From positions 372,001-436,000 of the forward strand of contig NZ_JAJOYS010000001.1 of NCBI RefSeq assembly GCF_021166475.1: a DNA stretch of 64,000 nt, in the 5' to 3' direction. Position 1 is the first letter of the stretch; each line of letters begins with the position of its first letter. Below are positions 32,609-42,075 of this stretch, piece by piece. Origin of the DNA: Pelagibacterium xiamenense. GTDB taxonomy: Bacteria; Pseudomonadota; Alphaproteobacteria; Rhizobiales; Devosiaceae. The position numbers and the translations under genes are program-made. A model generated the notes under the pieces. It was not told the origin of the DNA and searched no databases. It was given only the letters and a program-made list of their open reading frames with translations.

Positions 32609-35131
32609 ATGGCACGTGCGCACGGCCTTCTGGCCGAGTACCGGAAGAAACGCGATTTTTCGAAAACCCGGGAGCCGAAAGGCTCGGCGGCGCAGGGCGC
32701 CGGCAATATCTTCGTGGTGCAAAAGCATGACGCTTCCACCCTGCACTACGATTTCCGGCTGGAGCTCGACGGCGTCCTCAAGAGCTGGGCCGTGACCAAG
32801 GGGCCGAGCGCCAACCCCGAGGACAAACGCCTCGCCGTTCGCACCGAGGACCACCCCCTGGACTATGCCCGCTTCGAGGGGACGATCCCCCCCGATGAGT
32901 ATGGCGGGGGCACCGTCATGCTCTGGGATTTCGGTACGTGGACGCCCGAGGGCGATCCGCGCAAGGGCCTGAAGTCGGGCAAACTCTCTTTCACGCTCGA
33001 CGGCGAACGCATGAAGGGGGGCTGGGCGCTTATCCGCATGCGCGGCAAGAAAGGCGAGGCACGCGAGAACTGGCTTCTCGTCAAGGAACGCGACGCCGAA
33101 GCACGGAACAAGGACGCATTGACCAGCCCAGATACCAGCGTCTCGACCGGCCGCAAGATGGCCGCGATCGCCAAGGACGAGGCGTCAAGGCCATCGGAAC
33201 CGGTCGAGGACGCGAAAGCGCGGAAAAGCCACTCCAACGCGAAACTGCCCGGCTACCACGAACCCGAACTGGCCACCCTTGTCGACGCCGTCCCGAAGGG
33301 GGACGACTGGCTCTTTGAAATGAAATACGACGGCTACCGCGCGCTTGCTGCTCTATCTGACGACGCCGTCAGGATCTACTCGCGGCGCGGCCATGACTGG
33401 ACGGACAAATTCGGCGTGCTCGTCGAACCGCTTTCGCGGTTGACGAGGGGGTCGGCGCTGATCGATGGCGAAGTCTGCGCTTTCGAAAACGGTAAAACCA
33501 GTTTTTCAACGCTCCAGACCACCCTGTCCGAGGGCGGCCCTCTTGCTTTTTTCGCCTTTGACCTGCTCGAGCAGGATGGCAAATCGTTGCGCGACGAGCC
33601 GCTTCGAAACCGCAAGAAAGCGCTCGCAAAGCTCATCGGCCGCCAGCCAAAGCATGCGGCGATCCAATATTCGCCGGACATGGAGGGGCGCGGAGAGGAC
33701 GTTCTCGACGCCGTTTGCGAAGCGGGGCACGAAGGTATCATCGCCAAGCGGGCCAGCGCCCCCTATCGGTCGGGGCGTGGAAAGTCCTGGCTCAAGGTCA
33801 AATGTACGCTTCGGCAGGAATTCATCATTGTCGGCTGGTCGCCTTCAAATAAGCGCAAGGGCTTTGCCTCGTTGCTGCTCGCGACCGAAGAAGATGGCAA
33901 GCTCGTCTATCGCGGGCGCGTGGGTACGGGCTTTTCGGACGACGACCGCGCCCGCATCCAGAAAAAACTCGACGCCCGCGCGCGCAAAACGGCCCCGATT
34001 TCAGGCGTTCCCAAGGCGTTCGCGCGCGAGGCGCACTGGGTCCGCCCCGACCTTCTGGGCGAGGTCGCCTACACCGAGCGGACGTCCGATGGTGTACTGC
34101 GGCACCCCGCTTTCCTTGGCCTGCGCGAAGACAAGACGGCCACCGGCGTCTCGCTCGAAACGGCGAAGCCGGTGAACGAAAACCCTGCAACGCCAATTTC
34201 CGGAGACGGTGGAATGGATGCGCTCAGCGAAGATGACGGCATTGCCGCCGCCGAAGCCGCCGGTGTGCGGCTCACCAGTCCTGGCAAAATCCTTTTCCCC
34301 GGCCAGGGCGTCACCAAGGCGCGCCTCGTTGCGTATTACGCCGCGGTCGCCGACGCCATGCTGCCCTTCATCGCGGATCGCCCCCTTAGCCTCGTGCGGT
34401 GTCCCGCCGGCCGTGCCAGGCAATGCTTTTTCCAAAAGCACGATACCGGTGGGTTTGCGGACGCCATGAAGTCCGTGGATATCACGGAAAAGTCCGGCGA
34501 GAAGGCCGACTACTTCTACCTCGACGACCTCGCCGGGCTCATCGCCGGCGTCCAGATGGGCGTGCTGGAATACCACCTTTGGGGTGTCCGCCGCGACAAG
34601 GTTGAGAAGCCCGAGCGCATCGTATTCGATATCGACCCCGACGAGGGCCTTGCCTTCTCCGACGTCAGATCGGCCGCCTTCCGGCTGCGCGACGAACTCG
34701 AGGCGCTCGGGCTTCGGTCGTATCCCATGGTCACAGGGGGCAAGGGCATCCACGTTATTGCGCCACTCGTGCGGCGCGCGGGTTGGGACGAGGTCAAGGC
34801 CTTCTCCGCCGGACTTGCCAAAAAAATCGCCGCCGAGGATCCTCAAACATTCATCGCAACCGCGTCCAAGGCCAAGCGCGCGGGCAAGATCTTTATCGAC
34901 TACCTGCGCAACGAACGGGGCTCGACCGCCATTTCGCCTTTTTCGACACGCGCGGGTGAAGGAGCGCCCGTCGCCGTTCCACTCGATTGGAACGAGCTCG
35001 ACGGCATCGACAAGGCGAACGCGTTTTCCCTGGAGGCCGCGGTGGATCGGGCGCGCAACGCCAAGCCCTGGATGGACTATTTCGAGCTCAATCAGTCGGT
35101 GACCAGGGCGATGGTCGAAGCTGTCGCCTGA
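32609..35131 (+). CDS. ligD: DNA ligase D (NHEJ), PE-LIG-POL
   Basis: An 840-residue multifunctional repair enzyme in the order phosphoesterase, ligase, polymerase. The PE domain (about 35-155) has FVVQKHDASTLHYDFRLELDGVLKSWAVTKGPS. The ATP-dependent ligase (about 215-530) has the nucleotidyl lysine at about 239 in EMKYDGYRA. The polymerase/primase domain (about 555-835) has VTKARLVAYYAAVADAMLPF and the metal-binding FDIDPDEG. It is cytosolic, acts with Ku to process and seal breaks, and has a normal length. It lies 3 nt after the Ku gene. Confidence 0.95.
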   Translation: MARAHGLLAEYRKKRDFSKTREPKGSAAQGAGNIFVVQKHDASTLHYDFRLELDGVLKSWAVTKGPSANPEDKRLAVRTEDHPLDYARFEGTIPPDEYGGGTVMLWDFGTWTPEGDPRKGLKSGKLSFTLDGERMKGGWALIRMRGKKGEARENWLLVKERDAEARNKDALTSPDTSVSTGRKMAAIAKDEASRPSEPVEDAKARKSHSNAKLPGYHEPELATLVDAVPKGDDWLFEMKYDGYRALAALSDDAVRIYSRRGHDWTDKFGVLVEPLSRLTRGSALIDGEVCAFENGKTSFSTLQTTLSEGGPLAFFAFDLLEQDGKSLRDEPLRNRKKALAKLIGRQPKHAAIQYSPDMEGRGEDVLDAVCEAGHEGIIAKRASAPYRSGRGKSWLKVKCTLRQEFIIVGWSPSNKRKGFASLLLATEEDGKLVYRGRVGTGFSDDDRARIQKKLDARARKTAPISGVPKAFAREAHWVRPDLLGEVAYTERTSDGVLRHPAFLGLREDKTATGVSLETAKPVNENPATPISGDGGMDALSEDDGIAAAEAAGVRLTSPGKILFPGQGVTKARLVAYYAAVADAMLPFIADRPLSLVRCPAGRARQCFFQKHDTGGFADAMKSVDITEKSGEKADYFYLDDLAGLIAGVQMGVLEYHLWGVRRDKVEKPERIVFDIDPDEGLAFSDVRSAAFRLRDELEALGLRSYPMVTGGKGIHVIAPLVRRAGWDEVKAFSAGLAKKIAAEDPQTFIATASKAKRAGKIFIDYLRNERGSTAISPFSTRAGEGAPVAVPLDWNELDGIDKANAFSLEAAVDRARNAKPWMDYFELNQSVTRAMVEAVA

Positions 35132-35135
35132 TCGT

Positions 35136-35522
35136 CTATCGCAAGGATGCGCATTCGGGCAGAAAAACCGCGCCGAGCGCCGCATAGGCCATCGCGAGGA
35201 TCGAAAGCCCCGTCAAAAGCCGCATGACGCCGCGTAGAAACCCCCACTGTGCGGCATCGCCTCTTTCTCCCGCAAGCAGCCGATAGCTCGCCGCCGGCGC
35301 GAGAATGGCCCAGGTCGCCACGCCGGCCGGAATGAGCGAGGCGATCACCACGCTCCACAATACCAGCGCGTTTCCGCCGCCGCTCGAGGTGCCGATGCCG
35401 GCGGCGCACAGGGCCGACTGGGACCCGTAGATCGCCGTGAGCTGGATGGCCCACAGAATGGGGCCCGCCAGGATGAAAACGAACGTGCCAACCATGCGGC
35501 GCGGAGATGTGGCATCACTCAT
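35136..35522 (-). CDS. Small membrane protein of the oxidase operon
   Basis: A 128-residue protein with about three to four hydrophobic helices (GTFVFILAGPILWAIQLTAIYGSQSALCAAG; LVLWSVVIASLIPAGVATWAIL; LLTGLSILAMAYAALGAVFL). No family recognised. It starts 4 nt after the fused subunit I/III stop and ends convergent with ligD, 4 nt apart. Probably an oxidase accessory or assembly protein, inferred from position. Confidence 0.6.
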   Translation of the reverse strand: MSDATSPRRMVGTFVFILAGPILWAIQLTAIYGSQSALCAAGIGTSSGGGNALVLWSVVIASLIPAGVATWAILAPAASYRLLAGERGDAAQWGFLRGVMRLLTGLSILAMAYAALGAVFLPECASLR

Positions 35523-35526
35523 GATA

Positions 35527-38076
35527 TCACCCGATCAACCGTGGGAAGCCGTGGATCAGCACGAGACCGAACACCCCTTGCGCCGCCGTGTAGTAGTAAA
35601 GCAGCGCGGCATTGTCGAAGGTTACGCGGCGCTGCTTGTCCATGCCTCCGCGCAGATGGCGGGCCCCGGCGAAAAGGCACATGACGATGGCGGCAAACGC
35701 CGCCTGCCCGGTCAGGATCGGCGCCATATAGACCATGGCGCCATAGCTCGAGGCCGTGGGATCGAGCCCTGTCTGCATATGCCCGAGGATCTCGAGCGCG
35801 ACACCCCCGCCCAGCAGCAGGGCGGCGATGACGAGGCCGGCAGGCACGCCGGGCGTCCGGACGTTCGGCTCGGGCAAGCGCTTGCCGAGCCACGCCATCA
35901 GCGCCGACCCGCCCGCGAACATCGCGGCCGATCCGACGGGAAACACAAGCGATGGTGGCGCGGGCGATCCGTTCGGCGCCCAGACATCGGGTGAAACGGT
36001 CCAGAGATAAAGGTAGGAAAAGAAGTACGAAATATAGAGTGCCGACGCCACCAGCATCAGCACCACCATGGCCCACCAGCTGTGGGAATTGGGGCCTGTC
36101 ATATAGGTCGGCAATTTGTACCCGCCGCCGATGTCGACCTCGCCCTGGCTGGGCTTGTCCAACTGCCAGGTCCAGAGAAGGCACAGGAGGATGGCCAGCG
36201 TGCCCGACGCGATCCCCAGCCCGACCTCCTTGATGGTCAGGAGCAGGAAGCCGCCTGCCGTAAACGCCGCCGCCAGAAAGGGCGTCCATCCCGCTCCCGG
36301 CATCTGGAGGACATATTGAGGCTTTGCCTCGACCGCCGAGGTGACGATCGTTTCGCGCCCGCCGGTTGGTGCATTGGGGAGGTAATGCAGCCCCGCCTCG
36401 ACCTCCCTGGGCAGATCGGGATTGTCCCATAGCGGCTCGCGGCTGGTCACATGCGGGATCGAACGGGTCGAATAGACGTCGTTGGGCAGGAACTCGAGCG
36501 TTCCGGCACCCCAGGGGTTCTCGGCGCCGCCCTCGCCGAAGCGGAAGTTGCGGATGAGATCGATGATGAAGACAAGAACACCGGCGGCGATGACGAAGGC
36601 TCCGGCGGTCGAGATCATGTTGAGGACGTCCCATCCCAGATTGCTTGGATAGGTCCAGACCCGCCGGGGCATCCCCGCAAGCCCGGTGATGTGCATGGGG
36701 AAAAAGGTGACGTTGAACCCGATGAACATGAGCCAGAACGCCCACTTTCCAAGGCGCTCCGAAAGCATCTTTTTGCTCACCATAGGTGCCCAGTAGTAGA
36801 AGGTGGCAAAGAGCGGAAAGACCATGCCGCCGATCAGCACATAATGGAAATGGGCGACGATGAAGTAGCTGTCATGCGCCTGGAAATCGAAGGGCACGAT
36901 CGCAACCATGACGCCCGTCAGCCCGCCCAGCGTGAAGATGAACAGAAAGCCGAGCACAAACAGCGACGGGACCGTGATCCTGAAACGCTTGCGGCCCGCC
37001 GCGATCGTCGCGATCCAGGAAAAGACCTGGATGCCGGAGGGTATGGCGACCGCCATGCTGGCCGCCGAGAAAAACGCGAGGCTCAGTCCGGGAATTCCGG
37101 TGGTGAACATATGGTGGACCCATAGCCCGAACGAGAAAAATCCCGTGGCGATCAGCGCAACCACAATGAGGCGATATCCAACCAGCGGGGTCTGCGCCAT
37201 GGTGGGCACGATCATCGAGACGAGGCCGGCCGCCGGCAGGAAGATGATGTAGACCTCCGGGTGTCCGAAAAACCAGAACAGGTGCTGCCAGAGCAGGGAA
37301 TCGCCACCCAGTTCCGCCGAAAAGAACGGCCATCCGAACGCGCGCTCGATCTCGAGCAGCATCGTGGCGAGGATCACGGCGGGGAACGCGAAGATGATCA
37401 TCGCGGCGAAAATGAGCATCGCCCATGCGAAAATCGGCATCTTGGCGAGCGTCATCCCCGGCGGCCGCGTGCGCAGGACACCGACGACGATCTCGATGGC
37501 CCCCGCGATCGCCGATATCTCGATAAAGCCGATGCCCAGGAGCCAGAAATCGGCATTGTCGCCCGGTGAAAATTCGGTGAGCGTGTTGGGCGGATACATG
37601 AACCATCCCCCCTTGGGGGCGAGGTCGTAGAAAATGGTCGAAAAGAAAACGAGCCCGCCGATCACATAGGCCCATATGGCGAAGGCCGAAAGCCGCGGAA
37701 ACGGCAGGTCGCGCGCCGCAAGCATTTGTGGAAGCAGCATGACGCCGAGCGCCTCGACCGCGGGCACGGCAAAAAGAAACATCATCGTCGTGCCGTGAAC
37801 GGTGAACAACTGGTTGTAGAGGTCCTGACTCACGAGCGTGTTGTCGCCAACGGCGAGTTGCATGCGCATCACCAGCGCCAAAACGCCGGCGAGAACGAAA
37901 AAGAGAAAAGCGACGCCGATATAGAGCGTGCCGATTACGGTGTTGTTTACCGCCGTGACGAGTCTGATGCCCTTGGGCGTCGCCCAGACGCGTTTGAGGT
38001 CCTCAAGTTCGTGCTCGGGGCGGGGGCCTGAATTGGGTAGTTTTTTCTCTTCGGTCGTACTCATATTCGGCTTCAC
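35527..38076 (-). CDS. ctaD: Cytochrome c oxidase subunit I-III fusion
   Basis: An 849-residue fused terminal oxidase core. Residues about 30-560 are subunit I: the heme and CuB ligands include LFTVHGTTMMFLFAVP, FWFFGHPEVYIIFLPAAG (with the glutamate and crosslinked tyrosine of A-type oxidases), WVHHMFTTGIPG and the VAHFHYVLIGG histidines. Residues about 590-849 are subunit III (WWAMVVLMLVASALYISYFFSYLYLW and a late LLYYYTAAQGVFGLVLIH). Such fusions are known in the caa3 group. The enzyme reduces oxygen and pumps protons. The GTG at 38076 overlaps the upstream stop; an ATG at 38064 is an alternative. Confidence 0.92.
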   Translation of the reverse strand: MKPNMSTTEEKKLPNSGPRPEHELEDLKRVWATPKGIRLVTAVNNTVIGTLYIGVAFLFFVLAGVLALVMRMQLAVGDNTLVSQDLYNQLFTVHGTTMMFLFAVPAVEALGVMLLPQMLAARDLPFPRLSAFAIWAYVIGGLVFFSTIFYDLAPKGGWFMYPPNTLTEFSPGDNADFWLLGIGFIEISAIAGAIEIVVGVLRTRPPGMTLAKMPIFAWAMLIFAAMIIFAFPAVILATMLLEIERAFGWPFFSAELGGDSLLWQHLFWFFGHPEVYIIFLPAAGLVSMIVPTMAQTPLVGYRLIVVALIATGFFSFGLWVHHMFTTGIPGLSLAFFSAASMAVAIPSGIQVFSWIATIAAGRKRFRITVPSLFVLGFLFIFTLGGLTGVMVAIVPFDFQAHDSYFIVAHFHYVLIGGMVFPLFATFYYWAPMVSKKMLSERLGKWAFWLMFIGFNVTFFPMHITGLAGMPRRVWTYPSNLGWDVLNMISTAGAFVIAAGVLVFIIDLIRNFRFGEGGAENPWGAGTLEFLPNDVYSTRSIPHVTSREPLWDNPDLPREVEAGLHYLPNAPTGGRETIVTSAVEAKPQYVLQMPGAGWTPFLAAAFTAGGFLLLTIKEVGLGIASGTLAILLCLLWTWQLDKPSQGEVDIGGGYKLPTYMTGPNSHSWWAMVVLMLVASALYISYFFSYLYLWTVSPDVWAPNGSPAPPSLVFPVGSAAMFAGGSALMAWLGKRLPEPNVRTPGVPAGLVIAALLLGGGVALEILGHMQTGLDPTASSYGAMVYMAPILTGQAAFAAIVMCLFAGARHLRGGMDKQRRVTFDNAALLYYYTAAQGVFGLVLIHGFPRLIG

Positions 38077-39134
38077 CTGAGAAAGTAGAGAACGACAAGG
38101 CCTGCGCCGTAGCAGATGAACACGGCCACGGAATCGAACCCCATGCGCAGCACGGTTTTGTCCGCGCGCTCGGCCATGCCGATCAGGAACAGCGCCGTAA
38201 GGCCGATGCCGAGCAGGGCGCCGAACGCCGCAAAAGGGCCAACGCTGTTGAGCACGGGCTCGCCCTGCGCCACGAGGTCGATAACGAACAAGAGCCCCAC
38301 ATTGATCAGATTGGTGCCCAGAATGTCCGAGACCGCCAATGTGTAAAGACCCGCGCGCGCTGCGGTTACGGTGGTGCTGAACTCGGGAAGCGACGTCGCA
38401 AAGGCCAACAGGACAAACCCGACAAGGCTTCCGCCCAGCCCGGTCTGCTCGGCCAGCGCGCTACCGGTGCGCGAAAGCACGTATCCGGCGATCAGAATGA
38501 CCAGGGCCAGACCCGCGGTGCGAATGACGAGATCGCGCAAGGATCGTCCCGAATATTGCGAGGCGTCCTGCTTTTCCGCTTCGATCTGCTGTTCGTTCAA
38601 CCGGTGGTCGACCTCGCCCAGCCGCGCGGCAAGCCACGGTTTGCCGTTCGACTTGGAGAGCAGATAGATCGCGAAGGCGTATGCGACGGCGCTGATCCAG
38701 GCCCACGCACCGATCCCGAAAACCGAAACGTCTCCCACGACCATTCCGGCTGTCGCGATGGACAGCAAGAGCACATTGAGCCCGCCCTGGAGCAGAACGG
38801 TAGGATCGGGCAGGGACGACGTCAGTGCGCGCTTGCTGATCAGAATATCGATGATCGCAAGAATGACGATCTGTGCGGAAATCGAACCGAAGAGATTGTT
38901 GACGGCCAACGCCGCCTCCCCGGCTGCAGCCGAAGTGACGGTCACCCCGATTTCGGGAAGCGAGGTCACGCCCGCCAGCAGTACCATGCCGATTGCAGCC
39001 TGGCCGATGCCTGTCTTGTGGCTGATGGAGTTGGCCATCCGCGTGATGTGGGCGCCGGCCATCCACACGGCGACTGACGCGACCGCGAAGATCGCCAGAT
39101 TGATCAGAAGATTGAATTGCGTGAAGTCGAACAT
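38073..39134 (-). CDS. Sodium/calcium exchanger-family antiporter
   Basis: A 353-residue inner-membrane protein with two inverted halves of about five helices. Each half has an exchanger alpha-repeat: GMVLLAGVTSLPEIGVTVTSAAAGEAALAVNNLFGS and GFVLLAFATSLPEFSTTVTAARAGLYTLAVSDILGTNLIN; the S-L-P-E motifs supply the acidic cation ligands. A charged loop separates the halves. It lies between oxidase subunits II and I, overlapping the latter by 4 nt, so it is translated with them. This may couple cation balance to respiration; that role is inference. Confidence 0.85.
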   Translation of the reverse strand: MFDFTQFNLLINLAIFAVASVAVWMAGAHITRMANSISHKTGIGQAAIGMVLLAGVTSLPEIGVTVTSAAAGEAALAVNNLFGSISAQIVILAIIDILISKRALTSSLPDPTVLLQGGLNVLLLSIATAGMVVGDVSVFGIGAWAWISAVAYAFAIYLLSKSNGKPWLAARLGEVDHRLNEQQIEAEKQDASQYSGRSLRDLVIRTAGLALVILIAGYVLSRTGSALAEQTGLGGSLVGFVLLAFATSLPEFSTTVTAARAGLYTLAVSDILGTNLINVGLLFVIDLVAQGEPVLNSVGPFAAFGALLGIGLTALFLIGMAERADKTVLRMGFDSVAVFICYGAGLVVLYFLR

Positions 39135-39136
39135 GG

Positions 39137-40129
39137 CTAGTTCAGCCCCTCGAGATATCTGGCGAGATCCGAGACGTCCTCATCGCTGAAGATATCGTAG
39201 GCGGGCATCTTGTTTTCGGGCTTGATATGCTGGTTGTCGACGATCCAATCCGCGAACGCCTCGGCATCGTTGGGGAGCGTTGCGGCGGCCAGCGAACGGC
39301 GCGCGCCCACATGGGTCAGGTCCGGGCCGATGGTGCCCTCGGCAGCGGTGCCGCGCACCGTATGGCATGCGCCGCATCCCGCCGCGAAAAACAGGTCTCG
39401 GCCCCGGGTTTCGGCTTCGCCTTCCGGCTCCTCGGCTGGCCGCGCCTCGGCGGCGAGCCAGGCCTCGAATTCCTCGGGCGACTGCGCGATGACGAAGAAA
39501 CTCATCAGCGCGTGCGCGCCGCCGCAATATTCCGCGCACTGCCCACGGCTGACACCTTCCTCGGTCGCCGTGAGCGTCAACGTGTTGGTTCGTCCGGGGA
39601 TCATGTCGAGCTTGCCCGCGATCCGGGGTGCCCAGAAGCTATGGATGACGTTCGTGCTCGTCAGCGCCACCTGCACGGGCTCGCCGACAGGCAGATGCAA
39701 CTCGTTGGCGGTCTCGACGACCGTTCCGTCCGGCCGCTCGTAGGTAACGCGCCACCACCACAGCTCGCCTTCAACGGAAATCTTCAATCCGTTCTGTGCG
39801 CGCTCGGGAGCGGCGCCAGCCCCGAGGGCGATGAAGCCATAGACCAGCAGGGTCGACAGGACGACGACCGGGAACCAGATGCCTGCGGCCGTGACAAACC
39901 ATTCGCGCGCGAGAAGCTTTCGTGCCCGTTCGCCACCGAAGATCGAAACGCTGGCAGCGATGAGGACGGCAATGAAGATGAGCGTGCCCCCCGCCGTCAT
40001 CACCCAGAAAAGGACATTCGTGCGTTCCGCTTCGACACCCATTGGCGCGAAAGCGGACTGGATGTTTGAGCAGCCTGCCAGTGCGGCAGGGGCAACAATG
40101 GCCGGAACGGCTCTCTTTAAAAACCTCAT
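39137..40129 (-). CDS. ctaC: Cytochrome c oxidase subunit II with C-terminal cytochrome c domain (caa3)
   Basis: A 330-residue lipoprotein-type subunit II. The lipobox is LAGCSN near residue 20, followed by two helices, a CuA domain (VIHSFWAPRIAGKLDMIPGR, then GQCAEYCGGAHALMSF with the paired cysteines, histidine and methionine), and a class-I cytochrome c with CGACH at about residue 260 and a late MPAYD methionine. It accepts electrons from soluble cytochrome c. The ATG at 40129 overlaps the preceding stop (ATGA), so the 73-residue upstream extension is rejected. Confidence 0.92.
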   Translation of the reverse strand: MRFLKRAVPAIVAPAALAGCSNIQSAFAPMGVEAERTNVLFWVMTAGGTLIFIAVLIAASVSIFGGERARKLLAREWFVTAAGIWFPVVVLSTLLVYGFIALGAGAAPERAQNGLKISVEGELWWWRVTYERPDGTVVETANELHLPVGEPVQVALTSTNVIHSFWAPRIAGKLDMIPGRTNTLTLTATEEGVSRGQCAEYCGGAHALMSFFVIAQSPEEFEAWLAAEARPAEEPEGEAETRGRDLFFAAGCGACHTVRGTAAEGTIGPDLTHVGARRSLAAATLPNDAEAFADWIVDNQHIKPENKMPAYDIFSDEDVSDLARYLEGLN

Positions 40130-41241
40130 TGCCCCGCATCCTCCGCCGCGAGCGAAGCGAAAAAGGCGCTGACAGCGTCGATGTCCTCGGCGGACATGCG
40201 TTGCGCGACTTCGGCCATGATCGCGCCATATCCCGAGCGGCTCCGGCCGCCCTCGCTCCAGAGGCGCAGTTGCGCGGAGGTGTAGTTTGCGGGCTGCCCG
40301 GCAAGGAGGGGGAAGTCCGCGTTGTTCCCGCCATGGCAGGACATACAAGCCGGTACGTCCTCTTCGGGCAGACCCGAAAGCGCGATCTCACGCCCGCGCG
40401 CGACCTGGTTTTCGGGAAATTGCCAGTCACGCGCAGGGGGTGCCAGCTCGGCATAAAAGGATGCGAGTTCGGTAATCTCTGTGTCCGTCATCTCGTGCGC
40501 GACGGGCTCCATGATGCCGCTGGGCCGGACATGATCGCGATATTCGCGCAGCGCACGGACAAGATAGTCCCGCGATTGGCCGTGGAGGACCGGAACGAAC
40601 GTGCCAAGGGGCGGGCGGTCCGCGTCGCCATGGCATCGCACGCAGTTCTCGAGCTGCGCGACCGCCTCGCCGGTTTCACCTTGCCCTGCTGCGGGCAGGG
40701 GCTCGAATGCCGCGGCGCCCTCTTGGTTGAGATGCTCGAGAAAGGCCACGACCGACCAGACTTCGTCGTCGCGGCTCTCGGCCGGCCACGCGGGCATGCC
40801 GGTATATTTCATGCCGTTGTGAACGATCCAGAACAGCTCCTTGGCGCTGTAATCGTCCGCCGCGTAGGTCAGGTCCGGCGGCTCGGGCAGCATATGATCG
40901 TAGATCGGATTGTTTTCCGAGCCCGGCGCGCCATGGCACTCGATGCACGCGCTTCTGACATGTTCGCGGCCGAGGGCAGCCCGATCGCCATCGCGAAAAT
41001 CCGATGGGATGACGACGCCACTGGCGGATGCCTCGATCGACTGGTCCCGTGTCGTCGCGATCAGCCAATCGGTGATCGTCCAGTGTTCGGCGCGTGCGCT
41101 GATGTTATAGACGCCCGACCACACAAAGATCGTACCGGCCACCAATAACACGCCCGCAAGAATACCCGCCGCGATGCCGATGCGTTGCCAACGCGTCAAC
41201 GGCTTGACGAGCGCGGGTTTGTTTTTGTCTTCCCCCGCCAT
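40126..41241 (-). CDS. Membrane-anchored triheme cytochrome c
   Basis: A 371-residue protein with one N-terminal anchor helix (IGIAAGILAGVLLVAGTIFVW) and three CxxCH sites: CIECH (about 105), CVRCH (about 205) and CMSCH (about 305). The last two domains look like a cytochrome c4-type pair (CVRCHGDADRPPLGTFVPVLHGQ, then CMSCHGGNNADFPLLAGQPANY). It probably carries electrons from the bc1 complex or another donor to the caa3 subunit II encoded next. The ATG at 41241 shares its A with the stop of the upstream ctaG gene; a much longer frame upstream is rejected. Confidence 0.85.
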   Translation of the reverse strand: MAGEDKNKPALVKPLTRWQRIGIAAGILAGVLLVAGTIFVWSGVYNISARAEHWTITDWLIATTRDQSIEASASGVVIPSDFRDGDRAALGREHVRSACIECHGAPGSENNPIYDHMLPEPPDLTYAADDYSAKELFWIVHNGMKYTGMPAWPAESRDDEVWSVVAFLEHLNQEGAAAFEPLPAAGQGETGEAVAQLENCVRCHGDADRPPLGTFVPVLHGQSRDYLVRALREYRDHVRPSGIMEPVAHEMTDTEITELASFYAELAPPARDWQFPENQVARGREIALSGLPEEDVPACMSCHGGNNADFPLLAGQPANYTSAQLRLWSEGGRSRSGYGAIMAEVAQRMSAEDIDAVSAFFASLAAEDAGQ

Positions 41242-41807
41242 TACGCCCTCGCCTCGAGCGCCATGAACCACCGCGCCGCGATGACCACACCGGCAAGAAC
41301 ATAGCTGAGCGGGCAAGCGACGACCATGATGAGCCCCGCCAGGTGCTGATCGGCGAGCGCCGCCTCGATATCGAGCGCGGTATGCGTCATCCCGGCATAA
41401 ACCTGGCGCGGCGCGAACACGAGCAGTATGCCCAAAAGGCAAAACAGCTTGCCCGATATCAGAAGCGCGAAAATGGCGCGCCATCCCCCTTCCTGCGGGA
41501 CCGAGAACACCGCCGCCCAGAACCACGCCGCGGCGAGGACGAGGCTCACATGCATGAGGATCATCAGCGCCGGGGCATGCATCGCAGCTGCAAGTACGGG
41601 TGGGGCATGCCACCCCCAGAGCAGCAGGAGCTGCACTGCGGTCGCCAGTGGCCAGCTGCGCCAGATGGGGAAGTCGAATGTGCCGCGTGCGGCACCGATC
41701 CCCAGCGGCACCAGAAAATTCATCAGCACAATATGCAGGGCCATATGCTGGCTGAGATGACCGAATTGCTCAAACAAAGCCTGTCCCGCCAAATGTCTCG
41801 TGTGCAA
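41241..41807 (-). CDS. ctaG: Cytochrome oxidase assembly protein, caa3 CtaG family
   Basis: A membrane protein of about 188 residues with several helices of the caa3-type CtaG family: LSQHMALHIVLMNFLVPLGIG, WGWHAPPVLAAAMHAPALMILMHVSLVLAAAWFW and DQHLAGLIMVVACPLSYVLAG, with several histidines that could handle copper. It is shorter than usual family members. The start is unclear: TTG at 41807 or 41810 keeps the conserved Q-H before the first helix; the ATG at 41744 would cut it. It heads the leftward oxidase operon. Confidence 0.75.
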   Translation of the reverse strand: MHTRHLAGQALFEQFGHLSQHMALHIVLMNFLVPLGIGAARGTFDFPIWRSWPLATAVQLLLLWGWHAPPVLAAAMHAPALMILMHVSLVLAAAWFWAAVFSVPQEGGWRAIFALLISGKLFCLLGILLVFAPRQVYAGMTHTALDIEAALADQHLAGLIMVVACPLSYVLAGVVIAARWFMALEARA

Positions 41808-41984
41808 CAAAAATCGGCTTTGAGGGTAGAGTCCTGGAACCCGAAAAAGGTTCCAACTTTTGCTCGCCTGGTGGCTAACGGGGAAACCGGGAAAAGCGTG
41901 TTCCCCGGCCGACTGGCCGGATCGGGCCGGAACTTCCCCCGGCGTCTTGGCTTCTAACCCAGGTAGTCCCGGGCCGGCGGCTCC

Positions 41985-42009
41985 GGAACGGCGTCCATGC
42001 GTTCTCGTT
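41985..42009 (+). promoter_or_regulatory. EcfG-type promoter (GGAAC-N16-CGTT)
   Basis: Exact -35 (41985-41989) and -10 (42006-42009). It drives the rightward gene at 42076, 66 nt downstream. Unlike the other sites, the leader is longer and contains the hairpin at 42017-42047. Confidence 0.82.
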
Positions 42010-42016
42010 GCGGCTA

Positions 42017-42047
42017 GAGGAAGCGTGCGGCATCCGCGTGCTTCCTC
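42017..42047 (+). other. Hairpin in the 5' leader of a stress gene
   Basis: A 14-bp stem (42017-42030 with 42034-42047, two G-U pairs) closed by a CAT loop. It starts 8 nt after the EcfG -10 element, close to the expected transcript 5' end, and ends 28 nt before the ATG. There is no T run, so it is not a terminator; it may stabilise the mRNA or modulate its translation. Confidence 0.6.
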
Positions 42048-42075
42048 CCTGGTAAAACGAATGAAGGAGGCGGAT

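Noticed and set aside
31847-35185. Long - strand frames opposite Ku and LigD
   Set aside because: Both + strand genes are full-length with diagnostic motifs; the opposite frames have no support.
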